DNA of 64,000 bases from Sunxiuqinia indica (GCF_009847015.1 NZ_WVEM01000019.1:1-64000), one strand, 5' to 3'; counted from the stretch's first letter, positions 35,751-44,970 are shown. Made by a program: numbers and translations. The notes: generated from the sequence alone by a model not told the origin.

Positions 35751-36800
35751 TCAGAGATAGATGTACATATCAGAGTAGATTGTTGTTGGATCTCCCGGAT
35801 CAGGCTTTATCAGCGAAGGATCGGGATTCGGTAGATTATCGATAAGAACTGAAGCCATATTATTTTTTTTGCCGAGCAGGGCAATTCCTTTTATAGAGGC
35901 TTCTTTTAAGGGCATTGGATTGTCGGAAACAAAAACATTGTTCCCGATATCGGTAAATTCCCAGGGTGTATCGGCTTCCCGCACTCCCGGATTTGAAAAA
36001 TCGACTTCGCTACGGTTAAAAACCTGATACCGCCAAGTGGTTTTGCGGTGTTCAAATGCTATTCGGTATTTTTTGGGCGCAACTTCGTTCGCATTAGTAA
36101 ACCATCTATAATTTGAAGGAGCCTGACTAAAGAGTTCAAGCACTCCAAAATGCCTGTTTGAAAATTGCTCGCCAGTAAAATAAAATCGGTCTACCTCCCC
36201 TCCATCAATCATTAGCTTATACATTCCGGCAGGAAGGTCATTCAGTTTAAATTGAAAATTGTAATGCTCATCGACCGGATCCAATTCTTGCGAATCGACA
36301 GTTCCATCGTTATCAACCGAAACCAGCTCAGCCTTTTTCGCTCCGTCATTTCCATCATGGATGTATGAATAAACCATTCCGGAAGCAACAATCTGATCTA
36401 CATCACCGGTATGGGTATTCTGGTTTAAAAGCAGCGAATCGGCACCAGTGTCAAAAACCTCTTGCTCGTTACTGGCTTTATTGGAGAAGTAATAAATTTT
36501 CGAATTGCCCGAATCAAAGGGAAGATTTGTAAAATTAAAATAAGACGGGTTATTCAACTTCAGAAAAAAGACAAGTTTAAATGATCCTGAAACCTGATCA
36601 TTTTTTAGCTTTCCGGTTTCATCAACTTCAGCAAAAAAATTCAACATTCCATTTTTCTCCATCGACCGAATCCCCAAACCGTTCATTGAACGAGCGGTAT
36701 TTCGTTCTGGCACAAAAGAAAAATCAGGAGATATTAAAGATTTATAGTAGTCGTTTAAAATCTCGATTTGCATGATTGACTGATAGCTAAACAACTGCAT
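35751..36800 (-). CDS. eCIS-locus protein of unknown function
   Basis: 349 residues between the cap-type gene and the sheath (gaps of 3 and 20 bases), so clearly part of the operon. It appears beta-rich, with RYQVFNRSEVDFSNP, TPWEFTDIGNNVFVSD and LKEASIKGIALLGKKNN in the second half. No signal peptide, membrane segment or known catalytic motif is seen. A structural role at the distal end, such as a cap adaptor or tube terminator, is a guess from position only. ATG 36771 (second Met region) is an alternative start. Confidence 0.75.
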   Translation of the reverse strand: MQLFSYQSIMQIEILNDYYKSLISPDFSFVPERNTARSMNGLGIRSMEKNGMLNFFAEVDETGKLKNDQVSGSFKLVFFLKLNNPSYFNFTNLPFDSGNSKIYYFSNKASNEQEVFDTGADSLLLNQNTHTGDVDQIVASGMVYSYIHDGNDGAKKAELVSVDNDGTVDSQELDPVDEHYNFQFKLNDLPAGMYKLMIDGGEVDRFYFTGEQFSNRHFGVLELFSQAPSNYRWFTNANEVAPKKYRIAFEHRKTTWRYQVFNRSEVDFSNPGVREADTPWEFTDIGNNVFVSDNPMPLKEASIKGIALLGKKNNMASVLIDNLPNPDPSLIKPDPGDPTTIYSDMYIYL

Positions 36801-36803
36801 TAT

Positions 36804-37370
36804 TTAAGAGTTAAGATTTGCTTCTGTAATTGGTGGAGCATCCATTTTAATGTTATCGTCATAGATAGCCAGCATTTTAACTTTATACATCACCGAGCTC
36901 ATCAGTTTAGCTCCGAGTGATCCCCATAAGTTATTTTGCTGCTCAAAAGAGAGAGTGTGAAGCTCTGTTGTCAACTTGGCAACCTGCTCGTTAAGATCGG
37001 GATAGTTGATAGGTGTGAAAAGGCTGTGTGATTGAAAAAAGCCAATGACATATGAAATAAACTTAAGCGATTCGCGATAACCAAACTCATCGTCACCAAA
37101 GTTGGCCGCAAAAAGCACATACAAATTGACCATGATTTTGGGATCGGTTTTGGCGATTGTTCCCTGTGGTGTTTCTCGGTATAGATTCTGATTTTTTAAA
37201 ACCCGTTCCTCTTCAATACTCACCAGAGTCATTGCCAAGCTGGAAACCTGTTGTTTTCCATTTTTATCGAAAAGTGGAATTAGCTCAACCTTATCATCAT
37301 CAGAATTAGTACGTAATCTGAGGTAATTATTCAATTGGTTTTTCAAGAAGAAAAGCGATTGTTCAATCAT
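36804..37370 (-). CDS. DUF4255 / Pvc16_N-type cap protein (Afp16-like)
   Basis: 188 residues. The N-terminus IEQSLFFLKNQLNNYLRLR and the middle VNLYVLFAANFGDDEFGYRESLKFISYVIGFFQSH match the DUF4255 (Pvc16) family, which caps the distal end of the tube and sheath and stops elongation. It is the first gene of the operon here, whereas afp16 is the last of the afp cluster. No clear TAnnTTTG promoter is visible in the 150 bases before it. Confidence 0.88.
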   Translation of the reverse strand: MIEQSLFFLKNQLNNYLRLRTNSDDDKVELIPLFDKNGKQQVSSLAMTLVSIEEERVLKNQNLYRETPQGTIAKTDPKIMVNLYVLFAANFGDDEFGYRESLKFISYVIGFFQSHSLFTPINYPDLNEQVAKLTTELHTLSFEQQNNLWGSLGAKLMSSVMYKVKMLAIYDDNIKMDAPPITEANLNS

Positions 37371-38149
37371 GGGGGCTTTCTATTTATTCGGCTAATTCGC
37401 TGAACCGTGATTAACTAAATACAGTCGGAACGTACAGGTTTTTAAACCATGTATTTTTTCAGAGTTCGCTTCCAGAAAACATGTAGAATCCTTCAGCGAG
37501 TTAATTCTTTCAGGATAATATACGATAACAAGAAAAAGCATGATCCACCCCACTTATTCATACATTCCGATCTTTTTCTTATTATATCCTCTAATTGTTA
37601 ATACAGTTTACAACTAAAAGGTAACCAAGTATTTTGATCTTTTTCAATTTTAATTTATCTATTTATCAAAACAGAATAAATCGCAAAAAAGGGACAAAAG
37701 TTTATTATTCTGAAAATAAGTTCAGTTATCATATTTCTGAAAATATCGGGAAAGTCGCACTCACAATGATGCATAATTTAATAAGAGTATTTTTCACCTA
37801 TAGGGTTTTCTGATCATGAAAATCGACAAAGAAAAGTCTGTACTTGCTAACATATTAATAACTGCAAATTAACCTCATAAAGCAGAGTGTCTTTTTGAAC
37901 TTTTAAGGATTTGAATATTACTTTCAATAGTTAGAAAACCTACTGTAGTGATTTATGATAGATAAAAATAATAGCCTATCAGCCTGAATATTCTTTTGTA
38001 AAACACTCCCCTTTTTATTAACGTTAACTTTACAAACAAGCCTGTATTGTCTAGACCATTTTTAAATAAGTTTCATTCGCTTATTATTGATAGATTCTTT
38101 TTTATATTTGCCGCAAATCTCAGAGCGCAATCTATTCTAATTCACAATT
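37371..38149. other. 779-base AT-rich divergent intergenic region
   Basis: Separates the eCIS operon (leftward) from the propionate genes (rightward) and must hold both promoters. No ORF of meaningful length and no RNA gene was recognised. It contains a perfect 10-base palindrome TTAACGTTAA at 38018-38027 and a -7-like TATATTTG at 38103-38110, 40 bases before the CoA-transferase ATG. The eCIS side shows no consensus promoter, which suggests an activator or alternative sigma factor (inference). Confidence 0.6.
38103..38110 (+). promoter_or_regulatory. Candidate -7 element for the CoA-transferase gene
   Basis: TATATTTG fits the TAnnTTTG consensus. The -33 TTTG at 19-base spacing is not present, so confidence is limited. 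Confidence 0.35.
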
Positions 38150-39466
38150 ATGAAGCAAATTAAATACATTACTCCTGAGGAGGCAGTAAAAGTTATAAAA
38201 TCCGGCGATCGTGTTCATTTAAGTAGTGTGGCGGTAACACCGCATACATTAATTAAACCAATGGTAGAACGCGGACGTAACGGAGAACTCGTTGATGTAA
38301 AAATCCAGCATATCCACATCGAAGGAGAAGTGGAGTACGCCAATCCTGAATTTGAAGGGATTTTCGCAGCAGAGCAATTCTTTGTTGGAGGAAACCTACG
38401 AAAGCAAACTCAGGCTGGGTATGCCGATTACATCCCCGTGTTTTTAAGTGAAACACAAAAGTTAATCCGCGAAGGATACTTAAAAGTGAATGTAGCGATG
38501 ATTATGGTATCAACTCCAGACAAACATGGTTTTGTATCGCTCGGAACGTCAGTAGATGCAACTAAAGCAGCTATTGAATGTGCCGATGTTGTTATCGCTG
38601 CTGTTAACCCTAATGTACCAAGAGCCTGGGGCGATGCAATGATTCATATCAACGAAATTGATTTATTTGTTGAAGATGATATTGAGCTTTACGCACACGA
38701 AATGGGTACACTTTCAGACATTGACGTGACCATTGGTAAGAATGTAGCAGAACTTGTTGAAGATGGAGCTTGCCTTCAAATGGGTATCGGAGGAATTCCG
38801 AATGCTGTTTTAGCTCAACTCGGAAACCACAAAGATTTGGGAGTTCATACTGAAATGTTTGCCGATGGTATTCTTCCTTTGGTTGAAAAAGGAGTTGTTA
38901 CCGGTAAACACAAAACAACCGACAAAGGTAAAATGGTTGCCTCATTTTTGATGGGAACCAAGGAACTATACGACTTCATTGACGACAACCCAATGGTTGC
39001 CATGATGGACGTTGCCCACACAAATAATGTACACATTGTAAGACAAAACGACAAGGTTACAGCAATCAACTCAGCGCTGGCTGTTGATTTAACCGGACAA
39101 GTTTGTGCCGATTCAATTGGAACAATACACTATTCAGGTGTTGGTGGTCAAATTGACTTCATCCGTGGAGCTGGTCATTCAAAGGGCGGTAAACCAATTA
39201 TTGCGTTACCATCGGTTACCGCAAAAGGAGTTTCTAAAATTAGTCCGATACTAATTCCAGGGTCAGGTGTTGTAAGTACTCGTGCCAATATGCACTGGGT
39301 AGTTACCGAATACGGAGCCGTTAACTTGTACGGAAAAACGCTACAAGAACGTGCGCGCTTGCTAACATCTATTGCACATCCCGAACATAGAGAAGCATTG
39401 GACAAAGCCGCATTTGAACGGTTCGGTTCTCATTATCATTTTGTCCAACAACAACAAAACGTATAA
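38150..39466 (+). CDS. Acetyl-CoA hydrolase/transferase family CoA-transferase
   Basis: 438 residues of the class-I CoA-transferase family (4-hydroxybutyrate, acetate or succinate CoA-transferases). It has a conserved start (ITPEEAVKVIKSGDRVHLSS), the catalytic glutamate E235 in GVHTEMFADG, MGIGGIPNAV (oxyanion/CoA region) and the GGQIDFIRGA loop. It sits before methylmalonyl-CoA epimerase and decarboxylase genes, so moving CoA between succinate, propionate or acetate is the likely job. The substrate cannot be read from the sequence. A hairpin terminator follows it. Confidence 0.85.
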   Translation: MKQIKYITPEEAVKVIKSGDRVHLSSVAVTPHTLIKPMVERGRNGELVDVKIQHIHIEGEVEYANPEFEGIFAAEQFFVGGNLRKQTQAGYADYIPVFLSETQKLIREGYLKVNVAMIMVSTPDKHGFVSLGTSVDATKAAIECADVVIAAVNPNVPRAWGDAMIHINEIDLFVEDDIELYAHEMGTLSDIDVTIGKNVAELVEDGACLQMGIGGIPNAVLAQLGNHKDLGVHTEMFADGILPLVEKGVVTGKHKTTDKGKMVASFLMGTKELYDFIDDNPMVAMMDVAHTNNVHIVRQNDKVTAINSALAVDLTGQVCADSIGTIHYSGVGGQIDFIRGAGHSKGGKPIIALPSVTAKGVSKISPILIPGSGVVSTRANMHWVVTEYGAVNLYGKTLQERARLLTSIAHPEHREALDKAAFERFGSHYHFVQQQQNV

Positions 39467-39471
39467 CAATC

Positions 39472-39499
39472 AAACAGGCAGGGGAATCCTGCCTGTTTT
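39472..39499 (+). terminator. Terminator after the CoA-transferase gene
   Basis: An 11-bp stem AAACAGGCAGG (39472-39482) with CCTGCCTGTTT (39488-39498) and a 5-base loop, followed by a short T-run. It separates the CoA-transferase from the decarboxylase operon. Confidence 0.7.
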
Positions 39500-39638
39500 C
39501 GTATTCAATCCGTTTTTATAATTATACTTTAATTGCTCCTTTTTTTTGAGCAATTTTCGAACTTTTGAGCAATTTGTTAAAAAAATATTCTAACAAATAA
39601 ATAAACATACTATCAACCATTTACATAAATAACTAATC

Positions 39639-40043
39639 ATGGGAGTTTCACATATTGAACACATTGGAATTGCAGTAAACAGCTTAGAAGAAGCCATACC
39701 ATATTACGAAAAAGTATTAGGCCTAAAATGCTATGCTGTTGAAGAGGTTGCTGACCAAAAGGTAAAAACAGCCTTTTTTAAAGTTGGTGACACTAAAATT
39801 GAATTATTAGAATCAACCGACCCCGAAGGACCAATTGGTAAATTCATCGAGAAAAAAGGACAAGGAATCCATCACTTGGCTTTTGCTGTCGACAACATTA
39901 ATGAGTCACTAAAGCAAGCAGAAGAAGACGGTATCCGCCTGATCGACAAAACCCCAAGAAAAGGAGCCGAAGGGTTGAACATTGGTTTCTTACATCCAAA
40001 ATCAACACTTGGCGTACTAACTGAATTCTGCAGCGATAAATAA
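39639..40043 (+). CDS. mce: Methylmalonyl-CoA epimerase
   Basis: 134 residues of the VOC fold that interconvert (2R)- and (2S)-methylmalonyl-CoA. Metal-binding pattern: [20 protein letters not shown] at the front, KIELLEST in the middle, [16 protein letters not shown] and [15 protein letters not shown] at the end. It is the first gene of the decarboxylase operon and supplies the epimer that the decarboxylase uses in the succinate-to-propionate route. Confidence 0.95.
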   Translation: MGVSHIEHIGIAVNSLEEAIPYYEKVLGLKCYAVEEVADQKVKTAFFKVGDTKIELLESTDPEGPIGKFIEKKGQGIHHLAFAVDNINESLKQAEEDGIRLIDKTPRKGAEGLNIGFLHPKSTLGVLTEFCSDK

Positions 40044-40068
40044 CCAAAAATCATTTATTATATATACA

Positions 40069-41628
40069 ATGAGCAATCAAGATAAAATCAACAAATTAAT
40101 TGAATTACGTGCAGAGGCCAAATTAGGTGGCGGCATCAAACGAATTGAAGCCCAACATGCCAAAGGCAAATTTACCGCACGTGAACGCATCGAAATGCTA
40201 CTTGACGAAGGTAGTTTCGAAGAGTTTGACATGTTTGTCACTCACCGTTGTACCAACTTTGGTTTGGAGAAAACCAAATTTATGGGCGATGGTGTTGTTA
40301 CCGGTCACGGAACAATCGACGGTCGTGTAATTTACGTTTTCTCACAGGATTTTACCGTATTTGGTGGATCCCTGTCTGAAACCTTTGCACAAAAAATCTG
40401 CAAAGTTATGGATATGGCTATGAAAGCAGGTGCTCCGGTTATTGGAATCAACGATAGCGGTGGTGCACGTATTCAGGAAGGTGTGACTAGCTTGGCTGGT
40501 TATGCCGAAATCTTTGAACGCAACATCCTGGCATCAGGTGTTATTCCTCAAATTTCAGCCATTTTTGGTCCTTGCGCCGGTGGAGCTGTATATTCCCCTG
40601 CCCTAACTGACTTTATCATGATGACCGAGGAAAACTCGTACATGTTTGTAACCGGTCCGAAAGTTGTTAAAACTGTTACCGGAGAGGATATTTCAGTTGC
40701 AGATTTAGGTGGCGGTAAGGTTCATGCATCAAAATCAGGAGTTTCTCATTTCTTAGTTGAAAATGAAGAAGAAGGACTTTTGGTCATCCGCAAACTATTG
40801 TCGTACCTTCCTCAAAATAATCTGGAAGATGCACCAATTACCGACTGCGACGACCCAATTGACCGGTTGGAAGATTCTTTGAATGAAATTATTCCAGACA
40901 ATCCAAACCAGCCTTACGATGTAAAAGAGGTGATTCACTCGTTAGCCGACTATGGCGAATTTTTAGAAGTACACCGGAACTATGCCAAAAATATCATTGT
41001 TGGATTCGCTAAATTCGACGGACAATCCGTTGGTATTGTTGCCAACCAACCGAACTACCTAGCCGGAGTTCTCGATATTGAAGCATCACGTAAAGCTGCT
41101 CGATTTGTTCGCTTTCTGGATGCCTTCAACATTCCAATCGTCACGCTGGTTGACGTTCCTGGATTTTTACCCGGAAGCAAACAAGAATATGGTGGTATCA
41201 TTACACACGGAGCAAAATTAATGTTTGCTTACGGCGAGGCAACTGTGCCAAAGATCACTATTACTTTGCGTAAGTCATACGGTGGAGCACACGATGTAAT
41301 GTCGTGTAAACAATTGCGTGGCGACTTAAACTATGCATGGCCATCAGCTGAAATTGCAGTAATGGGAGCTGCCGGTGCTGTTGAAGTATTGCAAGGACGT
41401 AAGCTTTCTTCAATCGAGGATCCTGAAGAACGTGCTAAGTTCATTGCTGAACACGAAGCAGAATACAAAGAAAAGTTTGCAAATCCATACCAAGCTGCAT
41501 CATACGGCTATATTGACGATGTCATTGAACCTCGTAACACTCGTATTCGTATTATTCGTGGCCTGCAAAGCTTAGCAACTAAAAAGCTTGTCAATCCACC
41601 TAAAAAACATTCAAACATTCCATTATAA
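40069..41628 (+). CDS. mmdA: Methylmalonyl-CoA decarboxylase alpha subunit (carboxyltransferase)
   Basis: 519 residues of the acyl-CoA carboxylase beta / MmdA family. It moves the carboxyl group from methylmalonyl-CoA to the carrier's biotin. Motifs: [34 protein letters not shown] and [18 protein letters not shown] (oxyanion holes), [16 protein letters not shown] and [13 protein letters not shown]. The adjacent OadG-like, biotin-carrier and beta-subunit genes make the decarboxylase reading better than a biosynthetic propionyl-CoA carboxylase, because no biotin carboxylase is present. Confidence 0.92.
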   Translation: MSNQDKINKLIELRAEAKLGGGIKRIEAQHAKGKFTARERIEMLLDEGSFEEFDMFVTHRCTNFGLEKTKFMGDGVVTGHGTIDGRVIYVFSQDFTVFGGSLSETFAQKICKVMDMAMKAGAPVIGINDSGGARIQEGVTSLAGYAEIFERNILASGVIPQISAIFGPCAGGAVYSPALTDFIMMTEENSYMFVTGPKVVKTVTGEDISVADLGGGKVHASKSGVSHFLVENEEEGLLVIRKLLSYLPQNNLEDAPITDCDDPIDRLEDSLNEIIPDNPNQPYDVKEVIHSLADYGEFLEVHRNYAKNIIVGFAKFDGQSVGIVANQPNYLAGVLDIEASRKAARFVRFLDAFNIPIVTLVDVPGFLPGSKQEYGGIITHGAKLMFAYGEATVPKITITLRKSYGGAHDVMSCKQLRGDLNYAWPSAEIAVMGAAGAVEVLQGRKLSSIEDPEERAKFIAEHEAEYKEKFANPYQAASYGYIDDVIEPRNTRIRIIRGLQSLATKKLVNPPKKHSNIPL

Positions 41629-41640
41629 TCAAACTAGTCT

Positions 41641-42006
41641 ATGAATAATCTTTTAATCATATTGGCTTCTCAAATGGATTTCGGATGGACCGTTGCCCTT
41701 GTTGGGTTCTTTATCGTGTTCTTCGCTTTAACCTTGCTCGTGATTGTTTTTCTGAGGCTTCCAAAGCTGATCAACATGAAGTTCAAAAAGAAAGAACCTA
41801 AGAAGAAAGCCCCCCATTGCGAAGACACAGAAGGAGAATGCCACATTGAAGGAAATGTGACTGCCGCGATAGGTATGGCACTGCACCTTTACTTTATAAA
41901 CCAACACGACGAAGAAAGTAACATTGTAACCATCAAAAAGGTTAAGAAAGCTTATTCCCCGTGGAGTTCAAAAATTTACAGTGTGACCAATAACTGGCCG
42001 CGATAA
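41641..42006 (+). CDS. OadG-family (gamma/delta) subunit of the Na+-pumping decarboxylase
   Basis: 121 residues. One N-terminal membrane helix (about residues 18-40, TVALVGFFIVFFALTLLVIVFL) and a lysine-rich cytoplasmic stretch. The C-terminal half (VTAAIGMALHLYFINQHDEE, then WSSKIYSVTNNWPR) matches the short OadG-like subunit of Bacteroidota that holds the complex to the membrane. It lies 12 bases after mmdA. Confidence 0.85.
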   Translation: MNNLLIILASQMDFGWTVALVGFFIVFFALTLLVIVFLRLPKLINMKFKKKEPKKKAPHCEDTEGECHIEGNVTAAIGMALHLYFINQHDEESNIVTIKKVKKAYSPWSSKIYSVTNNWPR

Positions 42007-42032
42007 CAGTTTTATTGCATAATTTTTAGAAA

Positions 42033-42458
42033 ATGAAAAAATATAAATTTACCATAAGCGGCGATGAATACGATGTTCATATCAAAGATATTGAAGAAAA
42101 CATTGCCACAATTGAAGTAAACGGTACAAAATACCAGGTTGAAATTAAGGGTGAGGTGAAGTCCTCTAAAACCCCTAAACTTGTTCGTAAACCGATTATT
42201 CAACAACCTGGCGAAGGCCAAATCAAAAAGCAACAATCCAGCGGAGGAACGGCCGTAAAAGCGCCACTTCCGGGGACCATTTTTAAAATGCTAGTTGCTG
42301 TTGGCGACGAAGTGAAAGAAGGTCAAAACCTACTCATCATGGAGGCCATGAAAATGGAAAACCAGGTACTTGCTGAGAAATCTGGCCAAGTAACAGCCGT
42401 CAAAGTTAAAGAAGGAGATGCTGTGCTACAGGATGATGTATTAATTGAAATTAGCTAA
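42033..42458 (+). CDS. Biotin carrier subunit of methylmalonyl-CoA decarboxylase
   Basis: 141 residues. The N-terminal part is a strand-rich linker ending in a Pro/Gln stretch (residues 50-72), and the C-terminal domain is a biotinyl domain with the attachment motif EAMKMEN, biotinylated lysine at K107. It carries CO2 from the alpha subunit to the membrane beta subunit. It is embedded between the OadG-like and beta-subunit genes. Confidence 0.93.
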   Translation: MKKYKFTISGDEYDVHIKDIEENIATIEVNGTKYQVEIKGEVKSSKTPKLVRKPIIQQPGEGQIKKQQSSGGTAVKAPLPGTIFKMLVAVGDEVKEGQNLLIMEAMKMENQVLAEKSGQVTAVKVKEGDAVLQDDVLIEIS

Positions 42459-42473
42459 AAAAATCTGCTGGTA

Positions 42474-44117
42474 ATGAAAAAACTATTATTAATAATAGCT
42501 GCGTTGCTGTTGATTTTACCCTCATTTACAAGGGCTGATGAAAGCAGTAATTTAGCTGAAAAAATAACCGATGGGAAATGGATTAACCGAAGCGACGGTT
42601 ATGTCGCTTCGCCCACATTCAACCCTGAGGTAGACAAGAAGGAAGATTTTGAAACGGCTAAACGTTACAAAACACTTTCTTTTTCGGAGAACAACACGTT
42701 TGTGATGGACTCCCTAAAACAACGTTATTCGGGTAAATGGAAAATAGAAGATGATAAAGTCATATTAGGTTTCTATCCAAAAACAGTTACCCACCTGTAT
42801 AAAAACATGAATCCGAATAGCCAATCCAATGACTATGTCTCAAAGGACGAATTATTGGAGCTTGGCACTCGTGAACTTAGCTTGAAAGATGGTAAATTGA
42901 CCGGTGACGGATACGTGTACAAAAACTATTCAGGAGCAGTTTCCGGATTGTTTAACTTTTACGAATTTTCCGGTTTTGCAAACGTCTCGTGGAAACACAT
43001 TCTGATGATGTTCATCGGCTTTGTATTCTTGTTTTTGGCTATCAAATACGATTTTGAACCACTGTTGTTGGTGCCAATCGGCTTTGGAATTCTGATCGGA
43101 AACATTCCAATGTTTCAGGCCGTTGACTTCAACCTGAAATTAGGAATTTACGAGCCGGGATCTGTTATGAATATCCTTTATCAAGGAGTTGTGCAAGGTT
43201 GGTATCCTCCATTAATTTTCTTGGGAATTGGTGCCATGACCGACTTCTCCTCGTTAATTTCGAATCCGAAATTGATGTTATTGGGAGCAGCAGCCCAGAT
43301 TGGTATCTTCTTAACATTCCTTGGAGCACTTTGGATGGGATTTGCGCCACCTGAAGCTGGTGCGATTGGTATTATCGGTGGTGCTGACGGCCCAACGGCG
43401 ATCTTCATTTCATCGAAACTAGCCAACGGACTGAATGTGATGGCCAATGGTGAAACGGTGAAAAACCTCATTGGTCCAATTGCAATTGCAGCCTACTCAT
43501 ACATGGCTTTAGTTCCAGTTATTCAACCTCCGGTTATCAGACTTTTAACGAGCAAAAGAGAACGCCTCATCCGCATGAAACCTCCAAGAGCGGTTTCTAA
43601 GCTAGAGAAAATTTTGTTCCCGGTTGTTGGATTGATTTTGACGGCCTATATCGCACCGTCAGCGCTACCTCTTTTAGGTATGTTGTTCTTTGGTAACTTA
43701 CTGAAAGAGTCAACCGTTACTAAACGCTTGGCTGACACAGCAAACTTTGCCTTAATTAATACCATTACTATTTTGCTTGGTATTACGGTAGGAGCATCTA
43801 CACAAGCTGACGTATTTTTAACCCCTTCGTCAATCAAGATTTTCTTGCTTGGTGCAGCGTCTTTTGTTATCGCAACAGCTGGTGGTGTCATCAGTGCTAA
43901 AATTATGAACTTGTTCTTCAAAAAAGACAATAAAATCAACCCGATGATTGGTGCAGCGGGAGTGTCAGCGGTGCCCGATAGCGCGCGTGTAGTGCAAACC
44001 ATGGGATTGAAAGAAGATCCAACAAACCACTTGCTAATGCATGCTATGGCTCCGAACGTTTCGGGAGTAATTGGCTCTGCTATTGGTGCAGGTATCTTAC
44101 TAAGTTTCTTGATGTAA
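42474..44117 (+). CDS. Na+-translocating decarboxylase beta subunit with an extra exported N-terminal domain
   Basis: 547 residues, longer than the usual beta subunit of about 400. Residues 175-547 are the conserved OadB/MmdB channel with many membrane helices and the motifs IGAMTDFSSLI, IGIIGGADGPTAIF and MALVPVIQPPVI. It couples decarboxylation to Na+ export. Residues 1-20 look like a signal peptide and 21-165 form a hydrophilic, probably periplasmic domain (RYKTLSFSENNTFVMDSLK, YSGKWKIEDDKVILGFYP) similar to lipocalin-like stress/turnover domains. That fusion is unusual. The gene ends before a strong terminator. Confidence 0.9.
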   Translation: MKKLLLIIAALLLILPSFTRADESSNLAEKITDGKWINRSDGYVASPTFNPEVDKKEDFETAKRYKTLSFSENNTFVMDSLKQRYSGKWKIEDDKVILGFYPKTVTHLYKNMNPNSQSNDYVSKDELLELGTRELSLKDGKLTGDGYVYKNYSGAVSGLFNFYEFSGFANVSWKHILMMFIGFVFLFLAIKYDFEPLLLVPIGFGILIGNIPMFQAVDFNLKLGIYEPGSVMNILYQGVVQGWYPPLIFLGIGAMTDFSSLISNPKLMLLGAAAQIGIFLTFLGALWMGFAPPEAGAIGIIGGADGPTAIFISSKLANGLNVMANGETVKNLIGPIAIAAYSYMALVPVIQPPVIRLLTSKRERLIRMKPPRAVSKLEKILFPVVGLILTAYIAPSALPLLGMLFFGNLLKESTVTKRLADTANFALINTITILLGITVGASTQADVFLTPSSIKIFLLGAASFVIATAGGVISAKIMNLFFKKDNKINPMIGAAGVSAVPDSARVVQTMGLKEDPTNHLLMHAMAPNVSGVIGSAIGAGILLSFLM

Positions 44118-44137
44118 AACAAACAAGACTATAATTC

Positions 44138-44173
44138 AAAAGGTTGTCCTCGCTTGAGGACAACCTTTTTTTT
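44138..44173 (+). terminator. Rho-independent terminator of the decarboxylase operon
   Basis: An 11-bp stem (44141-44151 AGGTTGTCCTC with 44156-44166 GAGGACAACCT), extended by A-T pairs, with a 4-base loop GCTT and an 8-base T-run. A textbook terminator 20 bases after the beta-subunit stop. Confidence 0.9.
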
Positions 44174-44211
44174 GTATTATTGCATAACTATAAACCAATT
44201 CGAACTAAGCC

Positions 44212-44970
44212 ATGAAAAAAATATTTCTCCTGATGGTTCTCTGCATTACTCTGTTTTCAGGATATGCTCAACCCAGTAAAAATTTCCCTCCAAAAACCTT
44301 GAACGTGCTTGTATTCTATAAAACCGAAGGCTGGCACCATCAATCTATTTCAAGTGGCATTAAAATGTTTGATGAACTGGCACTACAGGAAGGTTGGAGC
44401 TTAACTGCCACCGAAAATGCGAATCTGTTCACAATGGATTTTCTGGTTAATTTTGACGTGGTTGTTTTCCTGAATCCGACAGGGGACGTTTTAAGTCCAA
44501 ATCAACAAAAAGCTTTCGAAACATTTATGAAAACAGGTAAAGGTTTTGTTGGCATTCATGCTGCCTCCGACTGTGAATATGAATGGGATTGGTTTGGAAA
44601 ACTATGCGGTGCTTATTTTTTAACACATCCACCTGCGCAAGAAGGAAAAGTTATCATTGAAGATCACAATCATCCGACCATGAAAGTTTTTGAAGGAATG
44701 GACAGCTATACAACTGTCGACGAATGGTATAGTTTTAAAGAAAACCCACGCGAAAAGGTACACGTTCTTGCCCGTCTTGACGAATCGAGTATTAAAAAAA
44801 CGAAAAATGACGATTGGAAAATGGGAGATCATCCACTAATTTGGTGGCAAGAGTTTGACGGCATCCGTTCGTTTTACTCGGTTTTTGGGCACACGAACGA
44901 ATCCTTTCAAAATCAAAAAGTGAGAGATCACTATTCGGCTGCTGTAAACTGGGCCGGAAAAAACGAGTAG
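44212..44970 (+). CDS. ThuA-domain secreted protein
   Basis: 252 residues. A signal peptide (residues 1-19, ending GYAQ) and a ThuA fold: LNVLVFYKTEGWHHQSI, FLNPTGDVLSPNQQKAFETFM, GFVGIHAASDCEYEWDWFG and HPLIWWQEFDGIRSFYSVFGH. ThuA domains occur near sugar-degrading genes of Bacteroidota, and some carry out sugar keto or aldose rearrangements. The substrate here is unknown. It is likely periplasmic. Confidence 0.88.
   Translation: MKKIFLLMVLCITLFSGYAQPSKNFPPKTLNVLVFYKTEGWHHQSISSGIKMFDELALQEGWSLTATENANLFTMDFLVNFDVVVFLNPTGDVLSPNQQKAFETFMKTGKGFVGIHAASDCEYEWDWFGKLCGAYFLTHPPAQEGKVIIEDHNHPTMKVFEGMDSYTTVDEWYSFKENPREKVHVLARLDESSIKKTKNDDWKMGDHPLIWWQEFDGIRSFYSVFGHTNESFQNQKVRDHYSAAVNWAGKNE

Larger units (their letters stand above)
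16100..37370 (-). other. Extracellular contractile injection system (eCIS) locus
   Basis: Seventeen consecutive minus-strand genes with short gaps or overlaps (largest gap about 110 bases) and no visible internal terminator. In transcription order: DUF4255 cap-type, unknown, sheath, tube, tube, DUF5908, LysM hub, VgrG-like spike, PAAR, gp25, baseplate J-type, large baseplate, unknown 902 aa, tape measure, AAA+ ATPase, DUF4157-metzincin, membrane protein. This parallels the Afp/PVC order, with the Afp16-like gene moved to the front and PAAR/gp25 swapped. No capsid, terminase or lysis genes (so not a prophage) and no TssJLM or ClpV genes (so not a classical T6SS). Confidence 0.93.

Noticed and set aside
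16100-37370. Type VI secretion system
   Set aside because: VgrG-like and PAAR genes are present, but there are no TssB/TssC pair, ClpV, or TssJLM membrane complex; a phage-type single sheath and the DUF4255/AAA+/CIS_TMP set point to eCIS.
16100-37370. Prophage or R-type tailocin
   Set aside because: No terminase, portal, capsid, integrase, holin or endolysin genes, and the AAA+ ATPase and DUF4157 protein are eCIS marks.
38018-38027. Palindrome TTAACGTTAA as a known operator
   Set aside because: Palindromes of 10 bases arise easily in AT-rich DNA; noted in the intergenic entry but not called as a site.
40069-41628. Biosynthetic propionyl-CoA carboxylase beta subunit
   Set aside because: No biotin carboxylase gene is adjacent, while OadG-like, biotin-carrier and OadB-like subunits are, so a Na+-pumping decarboxylase is the better reading.
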